Part shown: in pieces, positions 15,103 to 23,270 of the stretch
Numbering within the stretch: position 1 is the first letter of the stretch
How the letters are laid out: each line of letters opens with the position of its first letter
The notes under the pieces: generated by a model
What the model was told of the DNA's origin: nothing
Seen by the model: only the letters and a program-made list of their open reading frames with translations
Databases searched by the model: none
Position numbers and translations under genes: made by a program
Source of the DNA: Armatimonadota bacterium
Lineage (GTDB): Bacteria > Armatimonadota > Armatimonadia > Armatimonadales > Capsulimonadaceae
NCBI GenBank assembly: GCA_025354405.1
Contig: JANXMY010000028.1
Location: 1-43,152 of the forward strand
Length of the DNA: 43,152 nucleotides
Reading direction: 5' to 3'

Positions 15103-15774
15103 TCAGATTTTTAAGTACGGCTCAACTTTTTGCCGTACCATCGCGCGTGCCCGGTTGAGGCGAGTCTTTACGGCCTCCAATGTGAGACCGGTGACTTCGG
15201 CGATTTCTGTGTAAGAGAGGCTGTCGATCTCGCGCAGGATCAGCACGACCCTGTAGTCCGGAGCTAGGCTTTCCACCGCCCGATTAATCTGGGCACCCAG
15301 TTCTTTCTGCTCGAGAAGGCGCGAGGGAGAGCCAGACCAGTCAGCGATCTCGCGTGTCGGGCCGATTTCCTCGAAGTCGCCTTCGCCGCCAAATGCTCCG
15401 GCGTCCAGTGAAGCCCCTTCCATCTCCCGCTGCCGCCCACGCTGCTTAACACGATTTTTGAGATGGTTGTGGGCAATCCGGTAGAGCCAAGTGTAAACTT
15501 TGGACTCGCCCCGAAACTGATCGCGGGCTTTGTGCGCCGAGATAAACGTTTCCTGCGTCAGGTCCGCCGCTTCTTCGTAGTCCCCGATCCACTGAAAAAG
15601 CGTGTTGAAAATCTGCTTACCGTAACGCGCGTATAATGCATCGGAATCATGTACTAATGCGATCTCACTCCGCCGCTCGGCCGCTTCGGGTAAAGGAACA
15701 GGCGTAGCCTCTCGGCTGCTGGAACTCGCCCATTCGTTATTCCAGTTTTTTTGTGAGCGCGGCACCAGGGCCAT
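15103..15774 (-). CDS. Sigma-70 family RNA polymerase sigma factor (ECF-like)
   Basis: A 223-residue sigma factor. Region 2 reads 'YARYGKQIFNTLFQWIGDYEEAADLTQETFISAHK' and 'ESKVYTWLYRIAHNHLKNR'; region 4 reads 'LAPDYRVVLILREIDSLSYTEIAEVTGLTLEAVKTRLNRAR'. There is no region 1.1 or 3, so it belongs to the ECF group. About 40 residues of Ser/Glu-rich sequence precede region 2. The start at ATG 15772-15774 is preferred over an in-frame TTG at 15793-15795 because AAAGGA lies 9 bases upstream of the ATG. No anti-sigma gene is adjacent. Its place between tamB and bamA suggests, but does not prove, that it controls envelope assembly genes. Confidence 0.9.
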   Translation of the reverse strand: MALVPRSQKNWNNEWASSSSREATPVPLPEAAERRSEIALVHDSDALYARYGKQIFNTLFQWIGDYEEAADLTQETFISAHKARDQFRGESKVYTWLYRIAHNHLKNRVKQRGRQREMEGASLDAGAFGGEGDFEEIGPTREIADWSGSPSRLLEQKELGAQINRAVESLAPDYRVVLILREIDSLSYTEIAEVTGLTLEAVKTRLNRARAMVRQKVEPYLKI

Positions 15775-15839
15775 GAGTATCAGTCCTTTGGACAAATCAT
15801 ATCGTGGAAAGTTTCAGAAAATTCCGGAAAATCTCAACA

Positions 15840-18800
15840 TCAAAACCGGAATACGCCGTCCAGCGAGACAGTGTTATTGCGCTGGTCATCGGTAGAGAGA
15901 CCAATTTGCAGGCGTCGGTTGAGACTATACCCGAGTTTGACCTGGTATTGCGGCGGCTGAACCGTCTGGTCCACCGTGCCCCGTGTCGCGAATGAACGCG
16001 AGAAAGTCACCTCCAGGCGCGGACCAATTTCTTTCACGATCGTCCCACGTGCTCCAAATGAATCGTAATCTACGGACAGGTCCAGCCCGAGTGCCGCTCC
16101 AATTGAATCGGTAATTGGCGAAAGAATGGTCGGAATGACCACCTGGCTGAGCGCGGTCTTGAACTGATTTTCCAGCTGACTTTGACCGCCCGAGCCGCCG
16201 CTTACGATGCCGAGCAATGATCCTGCCGGCACCAGTGCCGCCAGCATCTGAGAGCGCGACAGGTCGCCGGGCCTTGATTCCAGGTCCAGCGCAAGCTTTT
16301 TTGGGTCCGGATCATTCAGCAGGCCATGAATATGGGCGGTAATGATATAGCGCTGAGATTGGTTACCAAACTGACTGCCCGAGAGAGACGATCCACTGGA
16401 CGGCGCGGACTCCCCGATACCGCCCGATGCCACCGACCGATACTGCGAAAGACTATTCGGTGAGACGGATATCGTCGCCTGTGCCGTCAGATCAACATGG
16501 GTTTGCAGGCCTGGCAGACCGTCAACGCCGATAATAGGATAATCCGCCTGCACCGTATTCTCGTCCCCGGTTGCCGGCTTGATGATCTTCAGCAGGGTGG
16601 AAGGCGGCAGGATAAACTGCCCACGCTCCACAGTCAAACCCGCGTGCAGACGTGGTTCGGAAAGCCGCCCCGTGAGCCGCACCTCGCCTAGTGCATCCGC
16701 TTTGAGCAAAGAGCTGCGCACCGAGACAGTTTTGCTGCGGCTTGTTCCAAGCTTTACGGCAACATCGAAACGTGGGTCGAAGCTTGGGGGACCGCCGGAT
16801 GTTGTCGGGGTATTCGACGCCGAAGGCAACGTCGCGACGGCGTCGCTGATCACCAGCGGCGCACCCGCCTGCGTCGCGAGCAGAGGGGTCAGCCACGGAC
16901 CGACCAGCGTCAAAGCCCCATTGATTTTTGCTTTCAGGCTGCTGTTGAACTTCTCATACAGCACGCTTTGTTTGCCGCCTTCGTCGACGGAAAGGTCCTT
17001 TGCCGACAGCTTGACACTCACCTGGCTATCCGAAGAAAGCCCCCCCTGACCCGTGAGCGCAAAGGTCCCCCCCTTGCTGGAGCTGCCACTGAAACTCTGT
17101 ATAACTGCTTTGTTATCTGCAAGAACAACGATCCCATTGATTTTGTTCACCGTGGTCTCGAAATTTGTCAGGCCCAGGGCCGCATCGGTGACCGTGACCA
17201 GCCCGGATAACCCACCCGCACCAAAATTGACACTGGCCGAGATCTGCCCAGCCGTCTTTTTCGCATCCACCAGACCGGGGCTCAGCAGTGCTAGCGCAGA
17301 AAGGTCCTGGACCTTGAGGTCGGCATGCAGGTCCTGATCCGGCAAGACAATTGACGTACGCGCATCCGTGTGCGGTGTCAGAAACCCGGAAGGGTTCGGC
17401 AAGGTTCCGGAGAGCGTGGCCACGAGACGCCCATTCTTGAAGGCCGCTAGATCGTTGACCGTCAAAACTTTGGGAGCACCCGGCGTCTCGGAGATCAGCG
17501 TAATCGCCCCGCTGCGTACTCGGTCCAGCGCAAAGGTCGGTGCCGCGTCCACGGCGGCTTTGGCGTCGGGAACTTCAGGATTCGAGAGGTTAATTGAACT
17601 CAAATAGTTAGGCGACCGGGTCGGTCCAGAGACATTAATGGAAAGAGCACTGATCTCGCGCGGCAAAACGCGAAGGTAGGGAGAGGCCGCCGGGTACACG
17701 GTCTGCAGCAACGCCAGCGGAATATCGGAAGCGTCCAAATTGGCATCAATATTGCCATCGAGGTTCGCCGTACCAGAGGCATTCAGAAAGGCCCGTTCAC
17801 TGGCGGCGTGGATCTGATGCACAGTCACAACATTGTTCTGAAAATCGACATCCGCCGTAGCCGTCCCAATCGGAACCCCTTGGGCTAGGATCTCGTGTGC
17901 CGAGGCGGTGAGATGGCCCGAAGGCTTATTCGCCGCAGTGTAGGCCGCGCTGAGGGAAAGACCCGTCACATGGGTTTCGCCCAGTGTCAGGTTCTCGGCG
18001 CTGAGATCGACCTGTGCAGAGAGTGCATGGAGCGGCCCGGAGAGGGCGATCTTTGGCAGGGCGAACGTCCCGCTGATCGGCTGCGGAAGATCCGCGAGGC
18101 GATGCAGGAAAGACAATCCGGCGGCGCTCTCTCCCCAGTGCGTGGTATGTACCGTCGCGATCAGATGCGAAATGCGCTCCGGGGAGGAGACCGGTATCGC
18201 GGCGAGAAGTGAGAGTGCCGGGATGCGCTTGGAGTGCGTCGGAGTCGGCAAGGTAAGTTTGAGGCTATCGATTCGGTACTCCACATGGCCTGCCGATTCT
18301 GCCGCGTAATCCCGGGGAATGGCGACCACGAACGACCAGGGCGCCCCCGTCTGTGTTACGATACCGTCATCGTAACGCCCGGCCAGGGTCAGCGGCGCGA
18401 AACTTTGCCCATTGACGACCAGGTCGGGGATATTCAGAGCGCGTACAAGCAGATGCGGAGCCTGGGGAGTGCCTTCCAGATGGCCGGTAATGCTCGCCAT
18501 GCCATTTAGCTCGGCATACGGATCGAAGAAGTGGTGCAGACGGTCCAGATTAAGGCCCGTCGCCGTGAAGTCCGCCCGGATCACCCCGGTATCCGTACGC
18601 TGCCCATGCGCCAGGAGCATTGCAGTGCCGGATTTCAGGACAGCATGGTTTACCCGGAGCGCCCCCCCAGAATAGCTGACATCAGCGGAGGCTTCATCCA
18701 GACGATACCCTCCAATGGTCGCATCCATGACCCGCGCATGCCCGGAAGCAGACAATGTATTCAGCCGTCCTGCAATGTGAAAAACACCCTCGGCCGTACC

Positions 18801-20930
18801 GGTCAAATTCGGCAGGGAAGCCGTGAGCGCGGATTTCGGTGAAGCTGAGGCCTGCTCCGCCAGATGCAGAAAGTCCTGAACATCGCCCTGCGACAGGGAG
18901 ACATTCAAGGCCACCCTCGGATTTGGCGACGAAAAGCCTTCCACGGTCCCACTTATCTTGGCGGACGTCGGAAATCGGCTCAGAGTCACATCGGTCAAAC
19001 GTACTCCCTGCAGACTCGCCGCGACATGTCCGCCGATCAGATCCGCCGCATATCGCCCGTAATGGGGCTGCGCTACGCGAACAGTGCCGACCGCCTGCGG
19101 AGCATTTGCCGGGCCGAGAATTTTACCGTCGAAATCCGCCGATCCACCGATGGCCATTTTTGAGTAAGGACTGAGAAGCCCCGCCAGATTGAGACCTGCG
19201 CTGCGCACGATCAGATTCCACTGCCCTGATTTGGTCCCGGCGGGGATCGTCCCGCTGACGGCCGCCGTGCCCAGGGCATCGTGAAGGATCGCCCGCGTGA
19301 TTGTTATAGGCGCTCCCTGCGTCCAGGCGATACGGCCAGCCACAGAGCGCAGAGTCGTCCGATGAATCCGGGCGTTACCAACTCCAAAATTGGCGGCAAC
19401 TGTCAGCGGTCGCCCCTGATTATCCACCAAAAACTGTGCATCAACCAGCCCGCCGAGGTTGAGATTACCGGTGCTAACTCCCGCCGGAAGCCGCAGCGCC
19501 GCCAGATCCAGCCCGCGAGCCGTCCCGGCCAGCAGCACTGTCGGACGGGCTTTCGTCAGATCTATCGTCGCCCGAAGCGAGCCTTGTCCGGTCCCATTGA
19601 GTTTGAATGTCGCAGAGGAAACCGACAGCACTTTATTGGCGTACAGAGCCGTCGCCGTAACGCTGGTCGCCCGATTTCCGTCATAGGAGACCGCAGGGAG
19701 TGACCCGTTGACCGTGATTGTCGGATTTGTCGCCGCACCGGTGAACTGCGCCGTCACTGGCCCCGGTGAAACCTGCACCCCGGGCGGAAGCCTCAGAAAC
19801 ACCAGGCCTCGGCTGAGGCGCACCGGATCTAGCCGGTCAGACTTTGCCGTGATCGCAAGCTGGGCATGGGCGAAGTCGAAGACGGTCCCGGTGGCCTCCA
19901 GGGGCTGTCCGGCCAGTGACAAGCGGGTCGCAAACGACACCCCGGCTCCAGTGAATGCCGCCGTGCCGGTGACATTTTCCAGCGGCAGTGCCACAATCTT
20001 TTTATCCGTAACGGCGATTTTAGCCCGCCGAATCGCCAGGTGCCCGGAAAGATCGAGCGGCAGGCCGGGGGCGGGCTTCGAAGTCAGCTTTGCGACCGTC
20101 ACATCCGCATCGGCCCGTCCGGCGATCACCCGTGCCTGCGGAAAGGCCTTGAAGTAATCGGTCCAGTACGCCGCATCGGCATCCCCCACAATCACATGAC
20201 CGCGAAACCGGCCCGCCACGGTGCGCGAAACGTCACCGTTGACCACCAGGGATGCAAACCGGTGCCCATTGCCAGTGCCATGCACCGTGAAATAAACCGT
20301 TCGCTCCGAGCCTAAATCGACTGTAGCTTCCACGTTCGCCAGCGTATTCAAGGCCGGACGCTTGCCGCGATCCGGGGCGTTGAAGTCGCGGAAGAGCAGC
20401 AGGCCATTGTGAACGAGAACCCGCCCGACAAAGGGTTTAGTCGTCTGCTTGGTTTTCGGCTTGAAGAAATCGGAGAAGTTGAAGCCCGTCGAAAAGCGCT
20501 CCACCAGCAGAGCCGGCTGGTCCAGTCTGACATCGCCAATCGCATGGGCCGCATTCCCACTATCGAAAAACAAGGCGTGGGGGTCATAGCCGATGCTGAT
20601 CCGCTTTGCCCGCAGCGTAGCTTCCCCGTTTCCAGCGGCAAATGTCGCTTTGTTCGAGACCGCGATCTCCGTGAGCACCAAAGCGCCGCGGCGGCTGAAA
20701 TCCGCCGCTCCAATTTTGACTTCATGCCCTAACTGGCGGGTCAGTTCCCCTTCCGCAATGGGAACGAGATCAGTGCGGATCAAATGGTAGATTGAGGAAA
20801 AATAGAAACCGGAGGCCGTGACGAGAGACAGCAGAGGAAGGGCGACCAGCCCGCGCAGTGTCCATCGAACACGGGCAGGAAGCCTGGGAGAGGAACTGTG
20901 CGATATCTGTCCAAAGCGTCTTACGTTCAT
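15840..20930 (-). CDS. tamB: TamB/AsmA-like translocation and assembly module protein
   Basis: A 1,696-residue protein with one N-terminal membrane anchor ('VALPLLSLVTASGFYFSSIYH', about residues 30-55) and then a long beta-rich periplasmic body made of repeating AsmA/TamB-type strands ('GNLNLGGLVDAQFLVDNQG'). The last 350-400 residues are the TamB C-terminal domain and end in 'VSLDGVFRF', with a terminal phenylalanine. Such proteins span the periplasm as a hydrophobic groove and move phospholipid, and perhaps support outer-membrane protein assembly. No tamA is adjacent, but bamA lies two genes downstream. There is no ribosome site, and a hairpin (20937-20965) sits just before the ATG. Confidence 0.88.
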   Translation of the reverse strand: MNVRRFGQISHSSSPRLPARVRWTLRGLVALPLLSLVTASGFYFSSIYHLIRTDLVPIAEGELTRQLGHEVKIGAADFSRRGALVLTEIAVSNKATFAAGNGEATLRAKRISIGYDPHALFFDSGNAAHAIGDVRLDQPALLVERFSTGFNFSDFFKPKTKQTTKPFVGRVLVHNGLLLFRDFNAPDRGKRPALNTLANVEATVDLGSERTVYFTVHGTGNGHRFASLVVNGDVSRTVAGRFRGHVIVGDADAAYWTDYFKAFPQARVIAGRADADVTVAKLTSKPAPGLPLDLSGHLAIRRAKIAVTDKKIVALPLENVTGTAAFTGAGVSFATRLSLAGQPLEATGTVFDFAHAQLAITAKSDRLDPVRLSRGLVFLRLPPGVQVSPGPVTAQFTGAATNPTITVNGSLPAVSYDGNRATSVTATALYANKVLSVSSATFKLNGTGQGSLRATIDLTKARPTVLLAGTARGLDLAALRLPAGVSTGNLNLGGLVDAQFLVDNQGRPLTVAANFGVGNARIHRTTLRSVAGRIAWTQGAPITITRAILHDALGTAAVSGTIPAGTKSGQWNLIVRSAGLNLAGLLSPYSKMAIGGSADFDGKILGPANAPQAVGTVRVAQPHYGRYAADLIGGHVAASLQGVRLTDVTLSRFPTSAKISGTVEGFSSPNPRVALNVSLSQGDVQDFLHLAEQASASPKSALTASLPNLTGTAEGVFHIAGRLNTLSASGHARVMDATIGGYRLDEASADVSYSGGALRVNHAVLKSGTAMLLAHGQRTDTGVIRADFTATGLNLDRLHHFFDPYAELNGMASITGHLEGTPQAPHLLVRALNIPDLVVNGQSFAPLTLAGRYDDGIVTQTGAPWSFVVAIPRDYAAESAGHVEYRIDSLKLTLPTPTHSKRIPALSLLAAIPVSSPERISHLIATVHTTHWGESAAGLSFLHRLADLPQPISGTFALPKIALSGPLHALSAQVDLSAENLTLGETHVTGLSLSAAYTAANKPSGHLTASAHEILAQGVPIGTATADVDFQNNVVTVHQIHAASERAFLNASGTANLDGNIDANLDASDIPLALLQTVYPAASPYLRVLPREISALSINVSGPTRSPNYLSSINLSNPEVPDAKAAVDAAPTFALDRVRSGAITLISETPGAPKVLTVNDLAAFKNGRLVATLSGTLPNPSGFLTPHTDARTSIVLPDQDLHADLKVQDLSALALLSPGLVDAKKTAGQISASVNFGAGGLSGLVTVTDAALGLTNFETTVNKINGIVVLADNKAVIQSFSGSSSKGGTFALTGQGGLSSDSQVSVKLSAKDLSVDEGGKQSVLYEKFNSSLKAKINGALTLVGPWLTPLLATQAGAPLVISDAVATLPSASNTPTTSGGPPSFDPRFDVAVKLGTSRSKTVSVRSSLLKADALGEVRLTGRLSEPRLHAGLTVERGQFILPPSTLLKIIKPATGDENTVQADYPIIGVDGLPGLQTHVDLTAQATISVSPNSLSQYRSVASGGIGESAPSSGSSLSGSQFGNQSQRYIITAHIHGLLNDPDPKKLALDLESRPGDLSRSQMLAALVPAGSLLGIVSGGSGGQSQLENQFKTALSQVVIPTILSPITDSIGAALGLDLSVDYDSFGARGTIVKEIGPRLEVTFSRSFATRGTVDQTVQPPQYQVKLGYSLNRRLQIGLSTDDQRNNTVSLDGVFRF

Positions 20931-20936
20931 AAGTGA

Positions 20937-20965
20937 CAGAGGGGCTGAGGAAGGCCTCAGCTCTG
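20937..20965 (-). other. Hairpin immediately upstream of the tamB start
   Basis: CTGAGG (20945-20950) and CCTCAG (20955-20960) pair around a 4-base loop, and CAGAG (20937-20941) can extend the stem with CTCTG (20961-20965) past a three-base bulge. The structure ends 6 bases before the tamB ATG. It has no U-tract on the minus strand, so it is not an intrinsic terminator for lipA; it could affect translation of tamB. Confidence 0.4.
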
Positions 20966-21076
20966 TGCCGGGTTCTCTTGGATGAGAGCTTGCGTGCCGT
21001 CGCCGATCTGAGCAGTCATCGGTTAGCGGACTGTAAATTCAGTGGGCTGTAAACATTACTCACTAGTTTTTCTCAT

Positions 21077-22009
21077 TTATTTCTTCAAAGCTAGAAACCG
21101 GTCGCTGAACTCTTTGGCATTGTAGGAGGAACGCACAAACGGCCCACTGGCGACAAACAAAAAGCCTATCTCTTCACCGATCGCTTTGTATTCGGCAAAG
21201 ACATCTGGATGGACATACTCGACCACATCTAAATAGTTCTTACCTGGCTTCAGATACTGACCAATCGTAACGCAGTCTACATCATACGCCTTCAGATCGC
21301 GCATCAGGGCCACCACTTCATCCTTCGTTTCGCCCAGACCGACCATCAGTCCACTCTTCGTGTAGATTTCGGGGTCGGCGGCTTTCACATACTGCAAAAG
21401 CTGAAGGGAGCGGGCGTAACGTGCCTGCGGGCGTACCTGCCGATATAATCGCGGCACCGTCTCGATATTGTGGTTGTAGACGTGCGGCTTGGCGTCTACG
21501 ACGATCTGTATGTTCGCTTTGTTCCCCAGGAAATCGGGAGTCAGCACCTCAATAATGGTCTCCGGCAGCAGGTCGCGCAGCCACCGGATAGTCTCCGCGA
21601 AATGGTGGGAGCCGCCATCGGGCAGCTCGTCCCGATTGACACTGGTCACTACGGTATGTTTAAGACCCAGCGTCCGAGCACTCTCAGCGATCCGGCGCGG
21701 CTCATCCGGGTCGAGTGCCCCGCCTTTGCCGGTCTTGACCGCGCAGAATCGGCAGGAGCGCGTGCAGGTATCACCGAGGATCATGAAGGTGGCGGTTTTT
21801 TTGGACCAGCATTCGCCGAGGTTAGGACAGCGTGCCTCTTCGCACACCGTCACCAGCTTGGCCTGACGCATGAGCCCTTCGACTTCTTCGATCCCCTGCC
21901 GCTTGGGCAGCTTGATCGTCAGCCACTCTGGAATACGGCGGTTAACGACTGGCCGGGCGAGCATCGCAGGAGTACTCGGCAGAATATCAAGTTGTATCAA
22001 ATCAGCCAT
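21077..22009 (-). CDS. lipA: Lipoyl synthase
   Basis: LipA is a radical SAM enzyme that inserts two sulfur atoms into protein-bound octanoate to make lipoate. Both iron-sulfur sites are seen: the auxiliary cluster CEEARCPNLGEC (C56, C61, C67) and the radical-SAM CTRSCRFC (C82, C86, C89). The auxiliary cluster's serine ligand motif RSSY is at 293-296. The 310-residue length is normal. It is the first gene of the long minus-strand block and has its own promoter at 22033-22062. Its function has no obvious link with the envelope genes behind it, from which it is separated by 146 bases. Confidence 0.97.
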   Translation of the reverse strand: MADLIQLDILPSTPAMLARPVVNRRIPEWLTIKLPKRQGIEEVEGLMRQAKLVTVCEEARCPNLGECWSKKTATFMILGDTCTRSCRFCAVKTGKGGALDPDEPRRIAESARTLGLKHTVVTSVNRDELPDGGSHHFAETIRWLRDLLPETIIEVLTPDFLGNKANIQIVVDAKPHVYNHNIETVPRLYRQVRPQARYARSLQLLQYVKAADPEIYTKSGLMVGLGETKDEVVALMRDLKAYDVDCVTIGQYLKPGKNYLDVVEYVHPDVFAEYKAIGEEIGFLFVASGPFVRSSYNAKEFSDRFLALKK

Positions 22010-22032
22010 AATTTCAGTTCTTTCTGGCCTAT

Positions 22033-22062
22033 ATTATAGCCTTTCCAAGGGGTCAAAGTCAA
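22033..22062 (-). promoter_or_regulatory. Sigma-70-type promoter for lipA
   Basis: On the minus strand TTGACT (22057-22062) and TATAAT (22033-22038) are separated by 18 bases, and the lipA ATG follows about 23 bases later. This is close to the consensus -35/-10 pair. It may also serve the downstream envelope genes if no terminator intervenes; none was seen between lipA and tamB. Confidence 0.75.
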
Positions 22063-22133
22063 CGCGCCTAACTTCGCGGGAGCACTGCCCAGAAGGCATC
22101 GCAGACCCTGACATGACAATCACACGGCAGCTC

Positions 22134-22162
22134 TTGACAAATGCCAAAAAATGCCTTAAGAT
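22134..22162 (+). promoter_or_regulatory. Strong sigma-70-type promoter before the broken pilin-like gene
   Basis: TTGACA (22134-22139, perfect -35) and TAAGAT (22157-22162) are separated by exactly 17 bases. It faces away from the lipA promoter and reads into the degenerate pilin-like gene about 70 bases downstream. Confidence 0.65.
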
Positions 22163-22233
22163 AGCAACTAGACACAGTCTTTACACCGTTTTCGTCACAA
22201 TTATAGAAATGAGTAGTTTATGTATTCCACACA

Positions 22234-22750
22234 TTGCTCGAAGCACTGAAAAAAGGCTTCACACTTCAGCCTCGCCGCTATCCAGTACCAGCAGGATGCG
22301 GACGAGATCATGCCAAAATCCTCATCCAACCCTCAAGTTGGCTATCGGGTTGTCGCTCTGGCCGGGATAGGCGCCCCGACAGTTTTCGATCCGTCGCTCG
22401 GCTCCATTTGTCCGTATGTCAAAAGTAAAGGCGTCTATGTTTGTCCAGATGATTCTTCAGGCCAGGCAAACTCCTACTCACTGAGTGGCGTTGTGAGCGG
22501 CGCGGCTCTCAGCCAGTTCACTCAGCCAGCTTCTGCCATTCTGTTTGATGAAGAGAGTGATGGATACCAAGGAAGCGCAGAGGATGGATGCGATTGTTTC
22601 AACATCGCGAGTGGGTATTCGGAGGGAGTCACAGTCCGGCATAATGGCGGATCTGTTTATGTCATGTCCGATGAGCATGCAAAATATTACCTGCACAGTC
22701 AAATTCCAATCCCTACTCTGCCCTCCAGCAATCCCACTTACTTCTTGTAA
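22234..22750 (+). pseudogene. Degenerate type IV pilin-like gene of the H-X9-DG class
   Basis: From a TTG at 22234 the sequence reads LLEALKKGFTL (first residue Met if used as start), the prepilin cleavage-site motif, at 22249-22266. It then loses the hydrophobic helix. In a different frame, from about 22271, it resumes as LAAIQYQQDADEIMP, the segment that normally follows the helix, and continues to a stop at 22750. The C-terminal part has 'YVKSKGVYVCPDD' and 'RHNGGSVYVMSDEHAKYY', an H-X9-DG motif with Glu for Gly. A deletion of roughly 115-120 bases (about 40 codons, not a multiple of three) would explain the layout. An ATG at 22310 with a 146-codon open frame might still be translated, but as a soluble remnant without an export signal. 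Confidence 0.65.
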
Positions 22751-22946
22751 TAGAGCAGCACTTTGCTGCATAGATTCTGCATATCGTATCGATTTATGCA
22801 GAAAAGCCATAAGACAGAGCATATCAGACAGTCATCTGCTGGCGATCCGCGTTACCATTTACAGAAATCCTGAGCGAGAAAAGTTTCCATTTACACGCTC
22901 GCCGGGTATCCTAGCGGTATCTGATGATAGGCAAAGGAGAATACAA
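22751..22946. other. Intergenic gap, no gene recognised
   Basis: About 200 bases between the broken pilin-like gene and the small repeat-bearing gene. A short perfect hairpin (GCAGCA-CTT-TGCTGC, beginning about 22755) follows the stop but lacks a T-run. TTTCCA and TATCCT, 17 bases apart just upstream of the next gene, are a weak promoter candidate. Confidence 0.4.
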
Positions 22947-23189
22947 ATGGCACTAGGCTCTCTGTTGGACCAAGTCAAAAATGCGATCTCAAACCATGGG
23001 GATCAGCCGAATAACAACTTCGACACGGGCGGCCTGATGAGCACCATCGAAGGATTGTTCGGTCAGCATGCCGAGAATACAGGACAGGTGCTGGGGTCGT
23101 CCCAGGACCCTTACGGCGACCCCGCCGACCAGCAGCAGATACGCGGCTCGTCCCAAGACCCGTACGGCGACCCCGCCGACCAGCGATAG
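22947..23189 (+). CDS. Small protein with SSQDPYGDPADQ repeats
   Basis: An 80-residue protein from an ATG with an excellent AAAGGAGA ribosome site 6 bases upstream; an intrinsic terminator 16 bases after the stop closes the unit. The N-terminal 45 residues ('LGSLLDQVKNAISNHGDQ', 'GGLMSTIEGLFGQHA') look helical and loosely recall DUF937/YidB-like small proteins. The C-terminus repeats GSSQDPYGDPADQ twice, 17 residues apart. The DNA repeat is a 39-bp unit (23094-23132 and 23145-23183) with a 12-bp spacer. No signal peptide. I do not assign a function. Confidence 0.8.
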   Translation: MALGSLLDQVKNAISNHGDQPNNNFDTGGLMSTIEGLFGQHAENTGQVLGSSQDPYGDPADQQQIRGSSQDPYGDPADQR

Positions 23190-23204
23190 GCTGAGCAGCC
23201 GAAG

Positions 23205-23235
23205 GCCCGGAAGCAATTTGCTTCCGGGCTTTTTC
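23205..23235 (+). terminator. Intrinsic terminator
   Basis: A perfect 11-bp GC-rich stem (23205-23215 with 23219-23229), loop ATT, followed by TTTTT. It lies 16 bases after the small repeat-protein gene and stops transcription before the CrtI-type gene, whose own promoter begins right after. Confidence 0.9.
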
Positions 23236-23258
23236 CTGTCCGATTTCCCGGTGTCGGG

Positions 23259-23264
23259 TACAAT
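23259..23264 (+). promoter_or_regulatory. -10 box for a likely leaderless crtI-type transcript
   Basis: TACAAT ends 6 bases before the ATG at 23271, so a normal start of transcription about 7 bases downstream would fall on the A of the ATG. No Shine-Dalgarno sequence is present, and a terminator sits just upstream, so transcription must start here. No good -35 hexamer is visible. Confidence 0.5.
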
Positions 23265-23270
23265 ACGCAC

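Noticed and set aside
20937-20965. Hairpin before tamB as a terminator of lipA
   Set aside because: There is no run of U after the stem on the minus strand, and it sits just before a start codon.
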